A stretch of 64,000 nucleotides of DNA from Limonium bicolor (taxonomy: Eukaryota > Streptophyta > Magnoliopsida > Caryophyllales > Plumbaginaceae), in the NCBI GenBank assembly GCA_023374045.1, contig CM041777.1:485189594-485253593 (forward strand), given 5' to 3'. Of the stretch, positions 49,101 to 60,099 are shown piece after piece. Below the pieces are notes generated by a model. The model did no database searches, had not been told where the DNA came from, and saw only the letters and a list, made by a program, of their open reading frames with translations. How positions within the stretch are numbered: position 1 is the first letter of the stretch; each line of letters opens with the position of its first letter. Made by a program: the position numbers and the translations under genes.

Positions 49101-50130
49101 AACCAAAATCAATGCTGCATCCATGAAAGAACATAGCATCGCGCATTTGTGATGTCCAGGCAGAATGTTCCCAGGAGGAAGGCTTTTCCTTTAGCCTAGC
49201 TCTTAATCAAAGCGATGTTGAGGCATTTCTTTTTCCAGATCTGCTATAGTATGAGGAATTTGTCGAATTTGACCCGTTGATAATCTTCTCCGCCGGTTGA
49301 CACGCCTGAGATCCCTAAATCATCGGCGAAATCATTTTCCACCCCTTATTCTTTCCGTTCTCATATCGGCGTGAGACTATTCCTAAAAAATCAATATGAA
49401 TCAGTCGATATTCTTCATCCGATTGAAGTGTTACTAATGAGTAAATCAACACGTAGGAGATAACAGTTTAAGAGATAGTGGAATAAATGCAGTAAAAAGG
49501 CTTTATCCATCTTTTGGTTGATTAAGCGATCGACGGGAGTGCCAAGTTTTCTTGATCTCAATCGATCGATCCTTCCACTTCTTGTTTTTGATCTACACTT
49601 TGCAAGAGCTAGCTTTCCACTTCTTGATTTTGATTTGCACTCTGCGAACAAGAGCTATCTATCCTTGGTAGCTCTGGTTCCTTCGCTTCGTACTGGGACT
49701 CTCAAAAGATTCAACCGGTGCAAATCTTGTGGTCAGGTTTCTTGATAATGTCAAGATTCTTATATCCTCGACTGGCTCCGAGTTTTCTTCCTCGATTGAT
49801 TTTTCTGCAAGTATCTTCGAGTTCGATCCTTGCTTTAGGCCTCCCTAGTGATTGACGATTTCGCTGCTATCGACCCCGACAATTTCGTTCTTTGTGAAGA
49901 CTTCTGATCCCTGGTTCTTTAAAGATTTTACCGAAGCGAACTCCCGAAACTTGTACGCTTGTACCTCAAAAATCGTGATGAACACTTTCAACCTACTCTG
50001 TTTGAATCGGGAATAGTAAACCTACGCCTTTTTCTTTATGAATTTGATGAATTCCTTTGATTTTAAACTTCCAACAAAAGATCTACTCCCCGTCGTGGCT
50101 AGATCGTGGTTACCTATCCGGTTGTTCGTT

Positions 50131-50149
50131 TCCCACAGAAGGCGCCAAA
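50131..50149 (-). promoter_or_regulatory. Primer-binding site of the Tat-like non-autonomous element
   Basis: On the minus strand TTTGGCGCCTTCTGTGGGA directly follows the LTR end CATTTTCA. The TGGCGCCGTCTGTGGGAA type is common in plant Ty3/gypsy elements; here one base differs (CCT for CCG). Confidence 0.88.
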
Positions 50150-50676
50150 TGAAAATGTATAATTTGTCCGTCTCATCTCACAAATGAAAAGAACACCGAG
50201 AGTTATAGTGGTTCGGCCAATGATCCGGCCTACATCCACTTCTTGACAATATCTTTATTCCTTTCCTTAGTATTACATGTTTAGAGAGCTTTCTAGTGTT
50301 TTCTCTCTCTTCTCAAGTTGTGTGTCCTTACAAGTGAGCCCCCCCTCTCTCTATTTATAGACTTTCTAGGGTGAAGTCTATCTCTTAACCCTTGTACATG
50401 TGGTAGTGTGAGGTACGGGGTATGAAGCCCGGATGCGGAATACGGGACGCGGGATGTGGTGCCTGGTTGTAGAGTGCTGAGTGCGGGATCCGGGACCCAG
50501 CCATAGAGTGCGGGATCCGGGATCTGGACTCGGCCATGAGGCCTAGGACCCGGATTGGTGCTTGGTGCCTAGATTGGAGCCCGAACAAGGTCCTAAAGGG
50601 GGCCCGGGGCCTGAACCGGGATTTAAAGTCTGGACCGTCTTGTCCCTTCTGTCTCGTCATATTTTTGCCCTCTTCA
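50150..50676 (-). repeat. 5' LTR of the Tat-like non-autonomous element
   Basis: 527 bp, nearly identical to 34144-34665. The main visible length difference is extra CT repeats beside the TATA box (about 50345-50352). Confidence 0.92.
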
Positions 50677-50681
50677 CCACC

Positions 50682-53600
50682 TTCTTGAACCAAGGGCTAA
50701 AACCCCTCTTGGAAGTTCCTAAAGGTAAACCCTAACTTATGATAACTTAAACCTTTCATTAGATTAGTGTTATTCTAAAGGATTAGAAGTTTAATTACAT
50801 CCTTTTTGTGTAATTTGGGTGTTGGGATGGAGTTTGGCAACTCCATTCCCCATATGACCGATTTGTGCAAGAAAGAGAAAAGGAGGAGAATTGGAAAAGA
50901 AAAGAAGAAATTATAAGCTTAAGGTAAGAGCTCCTTCTTAATGCTAAGTTTTAATGCATTAGAGTAATGGGAATGGGTAAAGTAATGAATAAACTCAAAA
51001 TATTGAACTAGTATTGTAGTTTATGGAAGTTTGAGTATTTGTGAACTAGTATTTGAATTATAGGCCTTAGAGCCAAATAATTTGTGTATGTGTATTGGTA
51101 TTGTTGTTTGAGGAAGTATTGATGAATTGGTATTGCTTTGATTGCTGGTAGGACCCTTGTATGGGTGTGGCTACTTTAGAAATGATTTTGGTAAGAATGG
51201 ATGTATGTGGATAAGTTAGAATTGTAGGTAAACTATGACAAAATTTTAGTAGGAAATGTGCATTTATGGATAACTTGGTGAATGGGAGAACCAAGGTGTG
51301 TATTGGGTTGAGTAGATATGTTTAGTAACCATGGAGTGGTAGTTGTAGTATGAGAATAAGAGGGTGTAAAATCCGTAGCAAGAGGTGTTGAAATGCATTG
51401 GAGAAGTTAGGAGGAAATAGTGTGCAAGACTTAGGAAAATGAGTGTTGAACTTATGTATTGATAGTGCATTTGCTAGGAAATGAATTGGAATGGTAAAAG
51501 GGCATTAGGACAAAGTGCAAAATGAAAAGAGAAGTGTAGGAATGCACAAGTGTGCAAAGTATGAAAATGAGAATGGAAATTTGTAGAAATTGAGCAAGAA
51601 GTTGAGTAAGGATTGGACCATGGATTTAAGGAGTTTTAGTGAGTGTTTAAGTGTGTTTAAACATGTATAAAACATGTGGAAAGATTATGGAATGATTGGA
51701 GGTGGATTAAGGGTTGATTTGGGGTTAAAAAATCATCCTAGTAGCAGTTTTTAGCAGGGTCCGGGACCTAGGATATGTACCAAGTCCTGGACCGCTTCAA
51801 AAATTAAGCCGAGAGTAAAACCTGTAGGTGGTCCGGGACCTAGGTCCAGGACCAAGTCCCGGACCAATAGTTAAAATCAGCCGAGAGTGAATTCAATGAA
51901 TGGTCCGGGACCTTGGGTTCGGACCAAGTCCCGGACCACCCCCAAATTCTTGCCGAAAGTGATTTTTAGGGTTTAAAACATGGGGGATTGATGGGTAATG
52001 GTTTTAGAAGTTTTTAAGGCCTTGTTTGGTGACCTTTAAAGGCCCTAATATGTGTAAACAAGTATGAGAAGTGATTAAGAAAGTTGTGAGTTTTAAGAAC
52101 ATTAAGTTAAACCGAAATAACGGGATAACGGGGTAAGTACGGGAGTAGTAATTAAGTACATACCGTAATGCTTAATATTAATAGAACCATTTGGCATGTA
52201 GTCAGTGGTTCGAGAATAAGACTCAAGGAACAAGTGTGAACCAAGGAACAAGGGAACACCCGGTAAAGTAAATTCCGGTGAAAGGTATGATTTCTTCATG
52301 CTCTGTATCCTAACTTGGTTACCCCGATTTGTGTGCTTATTTGATCACCTAAACAAGATAAACACATGAATCGGACTTTAGTGCACTTACTTGTGCTTGT
52401 ATTATATTTGTTCTTGTTATATTGCCTTGAACATTTAGTTTGTATAATTCATGAAATGAATGGATGAGGATGAAGTGTATGTGTGAATGGATGTGTATGT
52501 GTGTAGTGTATTATTCCTTGGTAGGTATGGGATGACTTCTACTAACTCCTAACTACCTAACTCATAACTTAAGTATTGAGTAAATTGGAATGAGTAGAAG
52601 TCCGATATAGTTTCGGCCACGCGTGAGGATGAGGAGACACAAGAGGTTGGATCCGATTCCTGGCCTGAATCCTTTCTATGGACCAAATCCCTTAAATGGG
52701 TAGCATCCTAGATTGGTGAGCCATAGTAAAGCCCGGTGGTGGGACGGTGTAGTCCCTGCCCGGAGGTCACGACGACTTAACTTGAGTAAGTAAGTAAGTA
52801 AGTAAAGTATTGTATGAGTAACGGTCTTGGCTAATGTAAGTCATTGACCTTGAGTAAAAGAGTAATGTACACCCGATTAACCCAGGTGGGTAAAAGGAGC
52901 TAACAAGCATTGTGTATGTATGGTATAAGCGTATTTCTGTAAAGGTAAGTATGAATGGTTGACTTGTATTGTCTTCCTTGTATGTGTTGAAATGTGTGTA
53001 TGTATGCTTGTGAAGTATTGTAATAATATGAATGAAAGCATGTAAGTATGTATGAGTAAAATGAACTGCATGTATTCGACCAAGTGGTCGGCGTACCCTC
53101 GCTAGTACGCGGGGTATGCAGATTTCATATGCAGCGTAAGCTGAGCCCCTTGGGGCACTTTTTTTATTGTACAGGTACCCAAAGCGGTTATGGTCATAGT
53201 AAGAGACCGGCGGCTATGCTTAGATAGCTAGGGAAGAATTGTAGATAGTATAGGATTGTATAAGGCTTGTAGCCTTTGATGTAGAAGTGTACCAAGCGGT
53301 ACACCCTTTTGTATTTGGAAAGTATGTAGTTTGTGAGGAATGGGTAGATGCTAGACTCTTAATGAGTATGTACAAACTTGAAGGAATTGTTGTATTTGTA
53401 TTTACATTTGGATCTTAGTAAACTCGGTATATTGTATTGTAATTATGGAGTGTTGTATTGAATGGAGAATTGTAGTACCCGGTTGGTAATGGGAGTATGT
53501 ATTGTAATTGTGTAGTACTCGGATATTCCGGTCCATCAGACCAATGCTGTAAGTAGTAGTAGGCCTTGTTAGTCACGTGGGTGGCTAACGGCATTGTATC

Positions 53601-53693
53601 ACCCACCGTTGTGTAAGTAAGTATCCGCTGCGAAGGTATGTAAGTACAAGGTGATTAGACGGTAATGACGGTATTAGCGGTAGGGGTGTTACA
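50682..53693 (+). repeat. Right part of the solo LTR
   Basis: The sequence after the nested element continues the solo LTR. It is rich in GTATG/GTAAG phrases, with a (TAAG)n run at about 52785-52806 and the palindromic array at 51758-51940. GGGGTATGCAGATTTCATATGC-like sequence at about 53110-53135 matches a relative in the LTR at 8262-19751 (near 8630-8660). No gene. Confidence 0.75.
51758..51940. repeat. Palindromic GTCC modules in the solo LTR
   Basis: Three units with the layout GGTCCGGGACC, GGTCC(A/G)GGACC-like middle, AAGTCCCGGACC. The clearest (about 51832-51870) has all three parts. Units are followed by GCCGAGAGT, GCCGAGAGTG and GCCGAAAGTG. Confidence 0.88.
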
Positions 53694-54600
53694 CTTATGC
53701 TCAAGTTTCACCTTCTGACAGGTGAGGCATTTAGACACGAACTCCGCCACCTCTCTTTTCATCTTCGACCACTAGAAACTACTTCTTCATATCTTTATAC
53801 AACTTGTCACCGTCTGGGTGAACTGAATATGGAGTATTGTGAGTCTCCTTTGTCAGCTCCTCCTTCACTTCCGCACACTTCTAAGGGACACACCATCTGC
53901 CCCTGAATCTGAGACTGCCATCGTTGTGGATCTCGAAGTCATCTACCTTACCATCCTTCATCTTCTCATGTATCCTCTCCAACTGCACATCCCCAGGATA
54001 CCCCTTGAGAATCTCCCTGTAAATGTCAAAAGAGATACTCATATGAAACAACCTTATCTCACGATCCATACCGCCTGATTCCATCACCTTCAAGCTCAGC
54101 TTCTGGAAGTTACGCACCAGCTCATCTAGGAGAACCCACATCGAGTTCACTGTGTGACTTCTCTTTCTGCTCAAAGCGTCAGCCACCAGATTTGACTTCC
54201 CCTCATGGTACAAAATTTCCAGGTCGTAGACCTTAATGAGCTCTAACCACCTTCTATGCCTCATATTCAATTCCTTCTGTGTAAAGATGTACTTGAGGCT
54301 TTAGTGGTCCGTGTAAATCTTGCACGAGACACTATAGAGGTAGTGTCTCTAGATTTTAAGTGTAAATACCACATCAGCCAATTCCAGGTCATGTGTTGGG
54401 TAACGAGTCTCATACTTCTTCAGCTGCCTCGATGCATAAGCTATGACTTACCCGTGCTGCATTAGAACGCACCCCAATCCATACTTGGATGCATCACTGA
54501 ACACCTCAAATTCTTCGGTCCCTAAAGGCAAGGTTAGCACCAGAGCAGTGGTCAACCTCTCCTTCAGCGTTTGGAATGCCTTCTCACAGTCATCGTTTCA
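53694..54600 (-). pseudogene. RNase H end and integrase zinc region of the second Tekay-like element
   Basis: On the minus strand, 54270-53881 has [20 protein letters not shown], then LVADALSRK, which ends the RNase H domain, and goes on into the linker (RMKDG-type sequence before the zinc finger). Past 53881 the reading, with stops, gives the integrase HHCC region ending VSKCLTCQKVKLEHK at 53694, exactly where the solo LTR enters. The RNase H core (54600-54270) is only recognisable in pieces. Confidence 0.82.
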
Positions 54601-55418
54601 CTGGAACATCACCACCTTCTTCATAAGGTTGGTGAGCGGCCTCGCTATCTTCAAGAAATCTTTTACAAACCTCTTGTAGTATCCTGCCAAGCCCAAGAAA
54701 CTATGGATCTCCATCAAATTGCTCGGTCTTGGCCACTCCTTCACTGTCTGAATCTTGGATATAGGTCCACTGAAATGCCTTCCTTGGTGATAATGTGGCC
54801 TAGAAATGCGACCTGATCCAACCAAAAGTCACACTTGGATAGCTTTACGTACAACTGCTGCTGCCTCAGTATCTGCAACACTAGCCTCAAATGCTCCTCA
54901 TGCTCCTGCTCATCCTTGGAATATATCAAAATGTCATCTATGAACACTACCACAAACCAGTCTAGATAAGGATTGATGATCCGGTTCATGATATCCATAA
55001 ACACAGCTAGAGCGTTCATCAATCCAAAGGGCATAACCAAGAACTCAAAGTGCCCATATCTGGTTCTGAAGGCTGTCTTCGGGATGTCCTTCTCTGCAAC
55101 CCTGAGCTGATGGTAGCCCGACCTCAAATCAATCTTTGAGAAAATCTCAGCACTCTGAAGTTGGTCAAAGAGATCATTGATCCTCGGCAGCGGATATCTG
55201 TTCTTCAAAGTGATCTGGTTCAGCTCTCGGTAGTCTATACACAACCTCATGCTCCCATCCTTCTTTTTCACAAACAGGATAGGAGCTCCCCATGGTGATA
55301 CACTCGGGCGAATGTATCCCTTCTCCAAGAGGTCCTCCAACTGGGTCTTCAACTCTTTCAACTCTAACGGTGCCATACGATACAGAGATTTTAAAATGGG
55401 TGCGGACCCTGGCACCAA
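54598..55418 (-). pseudogene. Reverse transcriptase of the second Tekay-like element
   Basis: The open stretch 55418-54741 covers most of the palm and fingers. Landmarks are [53 protein letters not shown] and [11 protein letters not shown]. The catalytic motif [12 protein letters not shown] keeps the IDD pair. A frame change near 54790 separates it from the thumb region (54825-54598), which has FLGLAGYYKRFVKDF. This is the chromovirus Tekay/Del type, not Athila. The segment is well preserved for such an old copy. Confidence 0.9.
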
Positions 55419-55436
55419 ATCGATGTAGAACTCTAC

Positions 55437-57174
55437 TTACCTGTCTGGTGGCATGCCAGGGATCTCGTTAGGGAATACATCTGGGAACTCACTCACCACT
55501 TGAATCTTTTCCCTCTTATCTGCCTCTCGGCTCAAGTCTTGGACGTAGCAGAAGTACGTCTGCTGCCCCTTCTTTACTTTAGCCAAACTAGACATCGCTG
55601 AAACGATCTTTACCCCTGGCTTTTCCTCCACATTCTTGTAAGAGATCCTCTATCCCTATGGCCCTCTCAGCACAATCTTCTGCTCGCCACAGTTGATCCT
55701 CCCTTTGTACTTGCTCAGCCAATCCATCCCTGGGATGATATCAAAGTCGGACAGGACAAACTGGATTAGACCTATTACAAAGTTCTCCCCTTTAATGTCT
55801 ATACCTACGTCTTTTATCATGTTGTTATAAGTAGTCACCCTCCCCGAAGGTATAGATGCAACTATAGATGCAGTTTTACTAGCTTCTCATCCCAATTCCT
55901 CAACAAATTTATCAGCAATAAAAAAATACGAAGCCCCCGTGTCAAATAGAATACGAGCAGGAGTGCCAAGATTAGTAAAGGTACCTGATAAAACATCTGC
56001 TTCAGCCTTACCCTCAGTCCAACTCATGACATTGATCTTGCCTGACGCCTGGTAATTGGTGCCTCTATTCTCCCTTTGACCTCTATTGCCCTCATTTCCA
56101 CCATCATTATTGCCACACTGGGGAGTGTCCATACGCGGATTCTAGTTCTGGCCTCTGCTCTGCTGGTCAAGCTACCGATAGGAACGGTCACCACCATAGT
56201 CTCGCTGCTGGTAGCCTCCCTGTGGGCTCTGGAATCATTCAAACGCTCGGTGTCCTCGCTTGCCACATCTATGGTAGGTAATCAAGTTCCCTTCTCAATC
56301 CTTCACAGTGTGGCCTTTATTACACTTCTTGCAGTAGAAGTGTGTCTCTCATCTCGGTTCTCCTCTATGGGGCTGGTTCTAGGACCGGTCACCCCATCTC
56401 TGATCACCTCTCTGGTTCCCACTGAACCTTTGCCTCCCATCTCTCCCATCTGAGTGAGGCTTCCACCTCTTCTCCTGGTTCGGCTGAAACTAGTCTTCTC
56501 AGCCCCTGGAGTCTTCTCCTCCCTCTAATTGCCTTGTATAGCTCATCTGGACCTCCCTCCTCTTTTGTTGCACCTTGTATAGGTTAGCAACCTTTCCATA
56601 AGCGTTCTGGAGGCTCGAAATGGTCACGACACTCAAGGCTTCCTACAAGTTCCAGTTCAGCCCACCTACGAATCTCTGCACTTTGGACGTCTCGTCTGGG
56701 TCCATCGTCGGTGCAAATCTTGTCAGCTCTAGGAATTTTGAGTGGTACTCCTTGACACTCATGGCCAACTACTTGAGCTCCAAGAATTCCAAGTATTTTT
56801 GCATCCTAACATGCTCCGGGTAGAAGCGCCTCCTCATTGCATCCTTCAGGTCGTCCCAGCCAAAGTCAGGTCTGGCCAGCAGTGCATCTTTATTGGTGGA
56901 CCACCAATTGTCGGGCTCTCTCGTAAAATAGTAGATGGTCCCATTCACCCGTCTATCATCTGGGCAGTTGATCCCCTTAAAATTTTGTTAAACTCGTGAA
57001 TCCAATCCTCCAGTAGCACTGGGTCCTCTTCCCCAGCAAACGAAGTAGGCTTCAAATGGGTGAATCTTTGGTGTAGTCCTCGGGCACGTTGTCTCTCTAC
57101 GCCTGCCTTTGGACGATTTGCCCCGGGTTCAGTGCAAGCTCATGAAGTTGCCTCAGAGAGTCGTTGCCTGCCAT
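55437..57174 (-). pseudogene. Gag and protease of the second Tekay-like element, decayed
   Basis: Gag probably starts at the ATG at 57174 (MAGNDSLRQLHELALNPG), about 370 nt inside the LTR, and is broken by many stops. The zinc knuckle near 56335-56297 reads CKKCNKGHTVKD followed by TGA where the last Cys should be, so the CCHC box itself is broken. The protease (about 56010-55660) has RILFDTGASYFFIAD with the DTGA active site and, further on, IIPGMDWLSKYKGRINC, the chromovirus GMDWL motif. A linker to RT follows, to 55437. Confidence 0.85.
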
Positions 57175-57521
57175 TGTAGTGTGACCGCTTCTGCTTCTAG
57201 TGTGGTACGTAAAATTCAGGCTGTCATCCAGTCCTGCACCCCTTAGAGCTCTAAAATGAACACCTAATTATGAATCGCTGAATTATATAAGCAACACTCA
57301 ACCCTCATACCCCAATAATTGGCTTCCTACCCATAGTAAGAGCTAGCACCATACTTCCATATAACATAAATAATGACAAAATCCATATGCACGCAGCATC
57401 ACCCAGTGTATCAACAACTCCTTCCAATATAATAGTACACATTCAGAGAATTGCAATTCCCCGAGACGGCTTACCCCACATTTAATTCCTTTTTAATTCA
57501 GTTCTTATCTTATTTCTAAAA

Positions 57522-57540
57522 CCATGCACTGCTACTACCT
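57522..57540 (-). promoter_or_regulatory. Degenerate primer-binding site of the second Tekay-like element
   Basis: On the minus strand AGGTAGTAGCAGTGCATGG follows the LTR end GGGTGTTACA. It resembles the initiator-tRNA-Met type (TGGTATCAGAGC) with several changes. The position is right but the match is weak. Confidence 0.45.
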
Positions 57541-57652
57541 TGTAACACCCTGGATTTTACCCTAAATGAAAGAACGTGTTGCTACGGATCTAATGCCGTA
57601 AACGGTTACGCAATGGGCTTCAAACGAGTCTCAAAACTGCAAAACAAGCTTT

Positions 57653-58096
57653 GTCCGAACTTGTGTCTGGACATTAATGTTCGGACACAAGTCGAGAGAA
57701 AAACATACTGAAGAAATCAAGGCGTCCGAACTTGTGTCTGGACATTGACGTTCGACACAAGACTCAAGGGCGAGTTTGCAACATTAGTAGATGTCTGAAC
57801 TTGTTTTCGGACATTGATGTTAGGACACAAGTCAAGAGTCTGAAATAGCAGCGTCTAAACATGTGTCTGAACATGTAAGTTCAGACACAAGTTCCGATAA
57901 AATCTATTTGTGGTCTGAACATTGGTCCGAACATGTAAGTTTGGACATAAGTCGAGACTTACAACTCAGACCCGTCCTCGCATGTTGTCCCGAATTGTAA
58001 GTTCGGGACAGATGTTGCGGACACACCATACACGAAAAAAAACATTCTCGAGGCCTGTCAAAGCATAGATGTCCGGACGTACGTTCGGAGAGGTCC
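57653..58096. repeat. Palindromic GTCCGAACTTG modules in the second Tekay-like LTR
   Basis: About seven units, from GTCCGAACTTGTGTCTGGAC followed by ATTAATGTTCGGACACAAG to decayed forms such as GTCTAAACATGTGTCTGAAC. Arms pair as GTCCGAAC with GTTCGGAC and CTTGTGTC with GACACAAG, so stems are longer than in the Athila units. The first and fifth units carry TCGAGAG or TCGAGA afterwards. Confidence 0.88.
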
Positions 58097-58879
58097 AAAT
58101 CTACGAATTCCAAAACGTAAACAGGAGTAGACAAAAAATGAAAAGTGACAATGAAATCATAAACCAACAGATTATGAATGCTTTATAAATAATGTAGTAA
58201 ATATTACCCAGAACACATTGTAAATCCTTTGAATCCAAGGTGCTACCGCCACACTCAATCCTTTGAGTGCTTAAGCTAAATCTCCAATGAAACAATCAAA
58301 CAAATGGTCAAACGTAATCCAAAAAAAAAATACTGAACTCAAATATCGTCAATCTACTGTTGTGACTAGAACAATACAATCCAAATGTTGTATCTCAAAC
58401 CATTACCACTCAAATTATTGTCCCAGAAACAATTCTAATCTTCCTAATCTATATGGTAGCACATTCTCAATCGCAAATCAGCAACTATTACCTGCGATCC
58501 GAAAACAATATACAAAAGCACGAAGGGACCGCGCAAATCAGTGAAACTAATTAAATATTGCCTCATTGTGTAAAATACATTTTGAAACTCATTTTGGATT
58601 TGCAAACCAATAACACATAAAACAATATTACAAGCCAAAGCCATTTCCAATAATCACCATTCACCAAAATAAATCGGGGGAGAGCTTTCACCAGAGTTCT
58701 AATCACAAGTATATACGGACGGACACCCAAATTGGGGTCGCGACAATAACATTACCACCTCACCCTAAGCCCTTAAGTGTGCACACCCCCAGAAGGTACT
58801 TCTGACCTAAAGGAGTAGATCATAGAGCTTAACTGCACATCAGTGTTTGTAGGCAAAAATTTAGTGTATATATATACGG

Positions 58880-58985
58880 GGTACAAAGTACCAATAATTT
58901 CACGGAGCACCATAAAGGTGCCAACAATTTACACGGGGCACCATAACGGCACCAACAATTTACACAGAGCACCAATTGGTAACAA
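58880..58985. repeat. Short tandem repeat (ACACGGGGCACCATAACGG type)
   Basis: About three or four imperfect copies of CAATTTACACGGGGCACCAT plus AA(C/G)GGCACCAA within the second Tekay-like LTR. Confidence 0.8.
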
Positions 58986-60099
58986 CCAAGTAATCCATCC
59001 AGTGAAAGTCTCCCAAAAACAAAAATTAATTTCAGTTATAAAACCACTAAATCCATAATACACGGAGGAAATAACTCCCAACATCCAAAATCCCAAATCA
59101 AGTTTTTAGCAATCCATCAATAATTCACAAACCGTCCGAGAAAACAATTATGAGCATAGATGTTTACCTGATTACGCACACCACGATGAAGACGGCTCAA
59201 CCGAATCGCTGGTAGCACCCGTCAATGAATTCGCAGTCTAGAATTGTGAACAAAATTACCAATCAGCAAACCAACAACTCAAACCCAAAGTATTCCCAGA
59301 GCCTTACCAATTATTAGACCTTACCCTTCTATCAAATCTTGCACCGGGGAAGAAACTAGACAATTGCAAGAAGAAGAACGAGAGTTTGGGAGTTTTGGAG
59401 AGAAGGAACGTAATAACGTCACGAAGAGGATAAAGGAGATGATGGAGAAGATCATGAATTAAATAGAGCATTAATGGTAAGTAGAGAGAGAAATAATATT
59501 AATCAAATATTAAATGTAATTATCTTTAGAAGAGAGAAAGAAATAATTAGCATTGTAAATAATTTAGAAAATGAATTAAACAATTAGTGTTGTAAATAAT
59601 TTGAAAGATAAAGTAAATATTTAACGTTGTAAGTAACTTGAAAGAGAGCCAGATTCAATGACTTATAAAATAAAGAGTAATTTATTAAATTGAAGTAAGA
59701 TGAGAAAAAGATGGTTTAGCCGTTTCGAAGAGATAAGGATGGGTAGAAATATCTACTAGGAAAAGATATTTATTTAAAGGTAAATAAATATTAAGAAATT
59801 ATTTAGGAGAAGTGAGGAGATGGTAGTAAAGACAGTGGTGGATAGGTATATTTTGTATTTAATATAATTAGGGAAAGAAAAGGTAAGGAAAGTATATAAA
59901 AATTATAGTAATTTAGGAAGGGAAGAAATATAAAATAGTTATCTAACTTCCCTGGGACTTAGTTAATACTACCCTCTAACTAACCCATCATATTATATAC
60001 GTCCTAATATAATGACTAACTCAATCATTTCTACTATATACTACGCATATCCTAACTTGAAATTCGCGGGTATTTCACCTATAATTAATGTAATATATT

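Larger units (their letters stand above)
46513..50130. other. Non-coding interior of the Tat-like element, right part
   Basis: AT-rich to about 48200, then two minisatellite blocks (48456-48768 and 48920-49100) and unique-looking sequence up to the primer-binding site. No retroviral domain is recognisable on either strand. Confidence 0.6.
34144..50676 (-). mobile_element. Non-autonomous Tat-like LTR element with 525-bp LTRs, carrying a nested element
   Basis: LTRs at 34144-34665 and 50150-50676 are nearly identical and flanked by CCACC (34139-34143 and 50677-50681). Three features set the minus orientation: a primer-binding site abutting the right LTR, a TATAAATA box in both LTRs on that strand, and a purine-rich motif beside the left LTR. 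Apart from the nested element the interior is about 6.7 kb without any gag, protease, RT or integrase that I can find. It is a large non-autonomous (LARD-like) element. Confidence 0.88.
33071..53693 (+). mobile_element. Solo LTR of a Tekay-like element carrying a nested element
   Basis: It starts TGAAATACCCCG at 33071 and ends GGGGTGTTACA at 53693, flanked by perfect 5-bp duplications CTTAT (33066-33070 and 53694-53698). Without the nested element (34144-50676 plus CCACC) it is about 4.08 kb, has no gag or pol and has one TG..CA pair, so it is best read as a solo LTR left by LTR-LTR recombination. Its 3' end is homologous to the LTR at 8262-19751. A pyrimidine-rich leader (about 33700-33780) and other LTR-like features agree with plus orientation. 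Confidence 0.85.
32886..60077 (-). mobile_element. Second Tekay-like gypsy element, decayed and opened by a nested insertion
   Basis: Read on the minus strand: 5' LTR (60077-57541), degenerate primer-binding site, gag from 57174, protease, RT, RNase H and the integrase zinc region to 53694. The reading is then cut by a 20.6-kb insertion (33071-53693) and resumes at 33070 in the integrase core, ending near 32886. The 3' part and 3' LTR are missing. Rejoining across the insertion follows the normal domain order, and the 5-bp duplication CTTAT accounts for the extra bases. Many stops show it is an old copy. Confidence 0.85.
57541..60077 (-). repeat. 5' LTR of the second Tekay-like element
   Basis: 2537 bp, TGTAACACCC at 57541 to GGGTATTTCA at 60077 on the plus strand, so the ends match the other Tekay-like LTRs here, but the interior is different. 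It holds a palindromic array (57653-58096) and a short tandem set (about 58880-58985). No gene. The outer five bases are CCTAT, with no partner because the 3' LTR is missing. Confidence 0.72.

Noticed and set aside
8262..60077. One giant Tekay element spanning the block with LTRs at both ends
   Set aside because: The LTR interiors do not match, the outer five bases differ (AGGAT and CCTAT) and most of the integrase is missing, so a single intact insertion is not supported.
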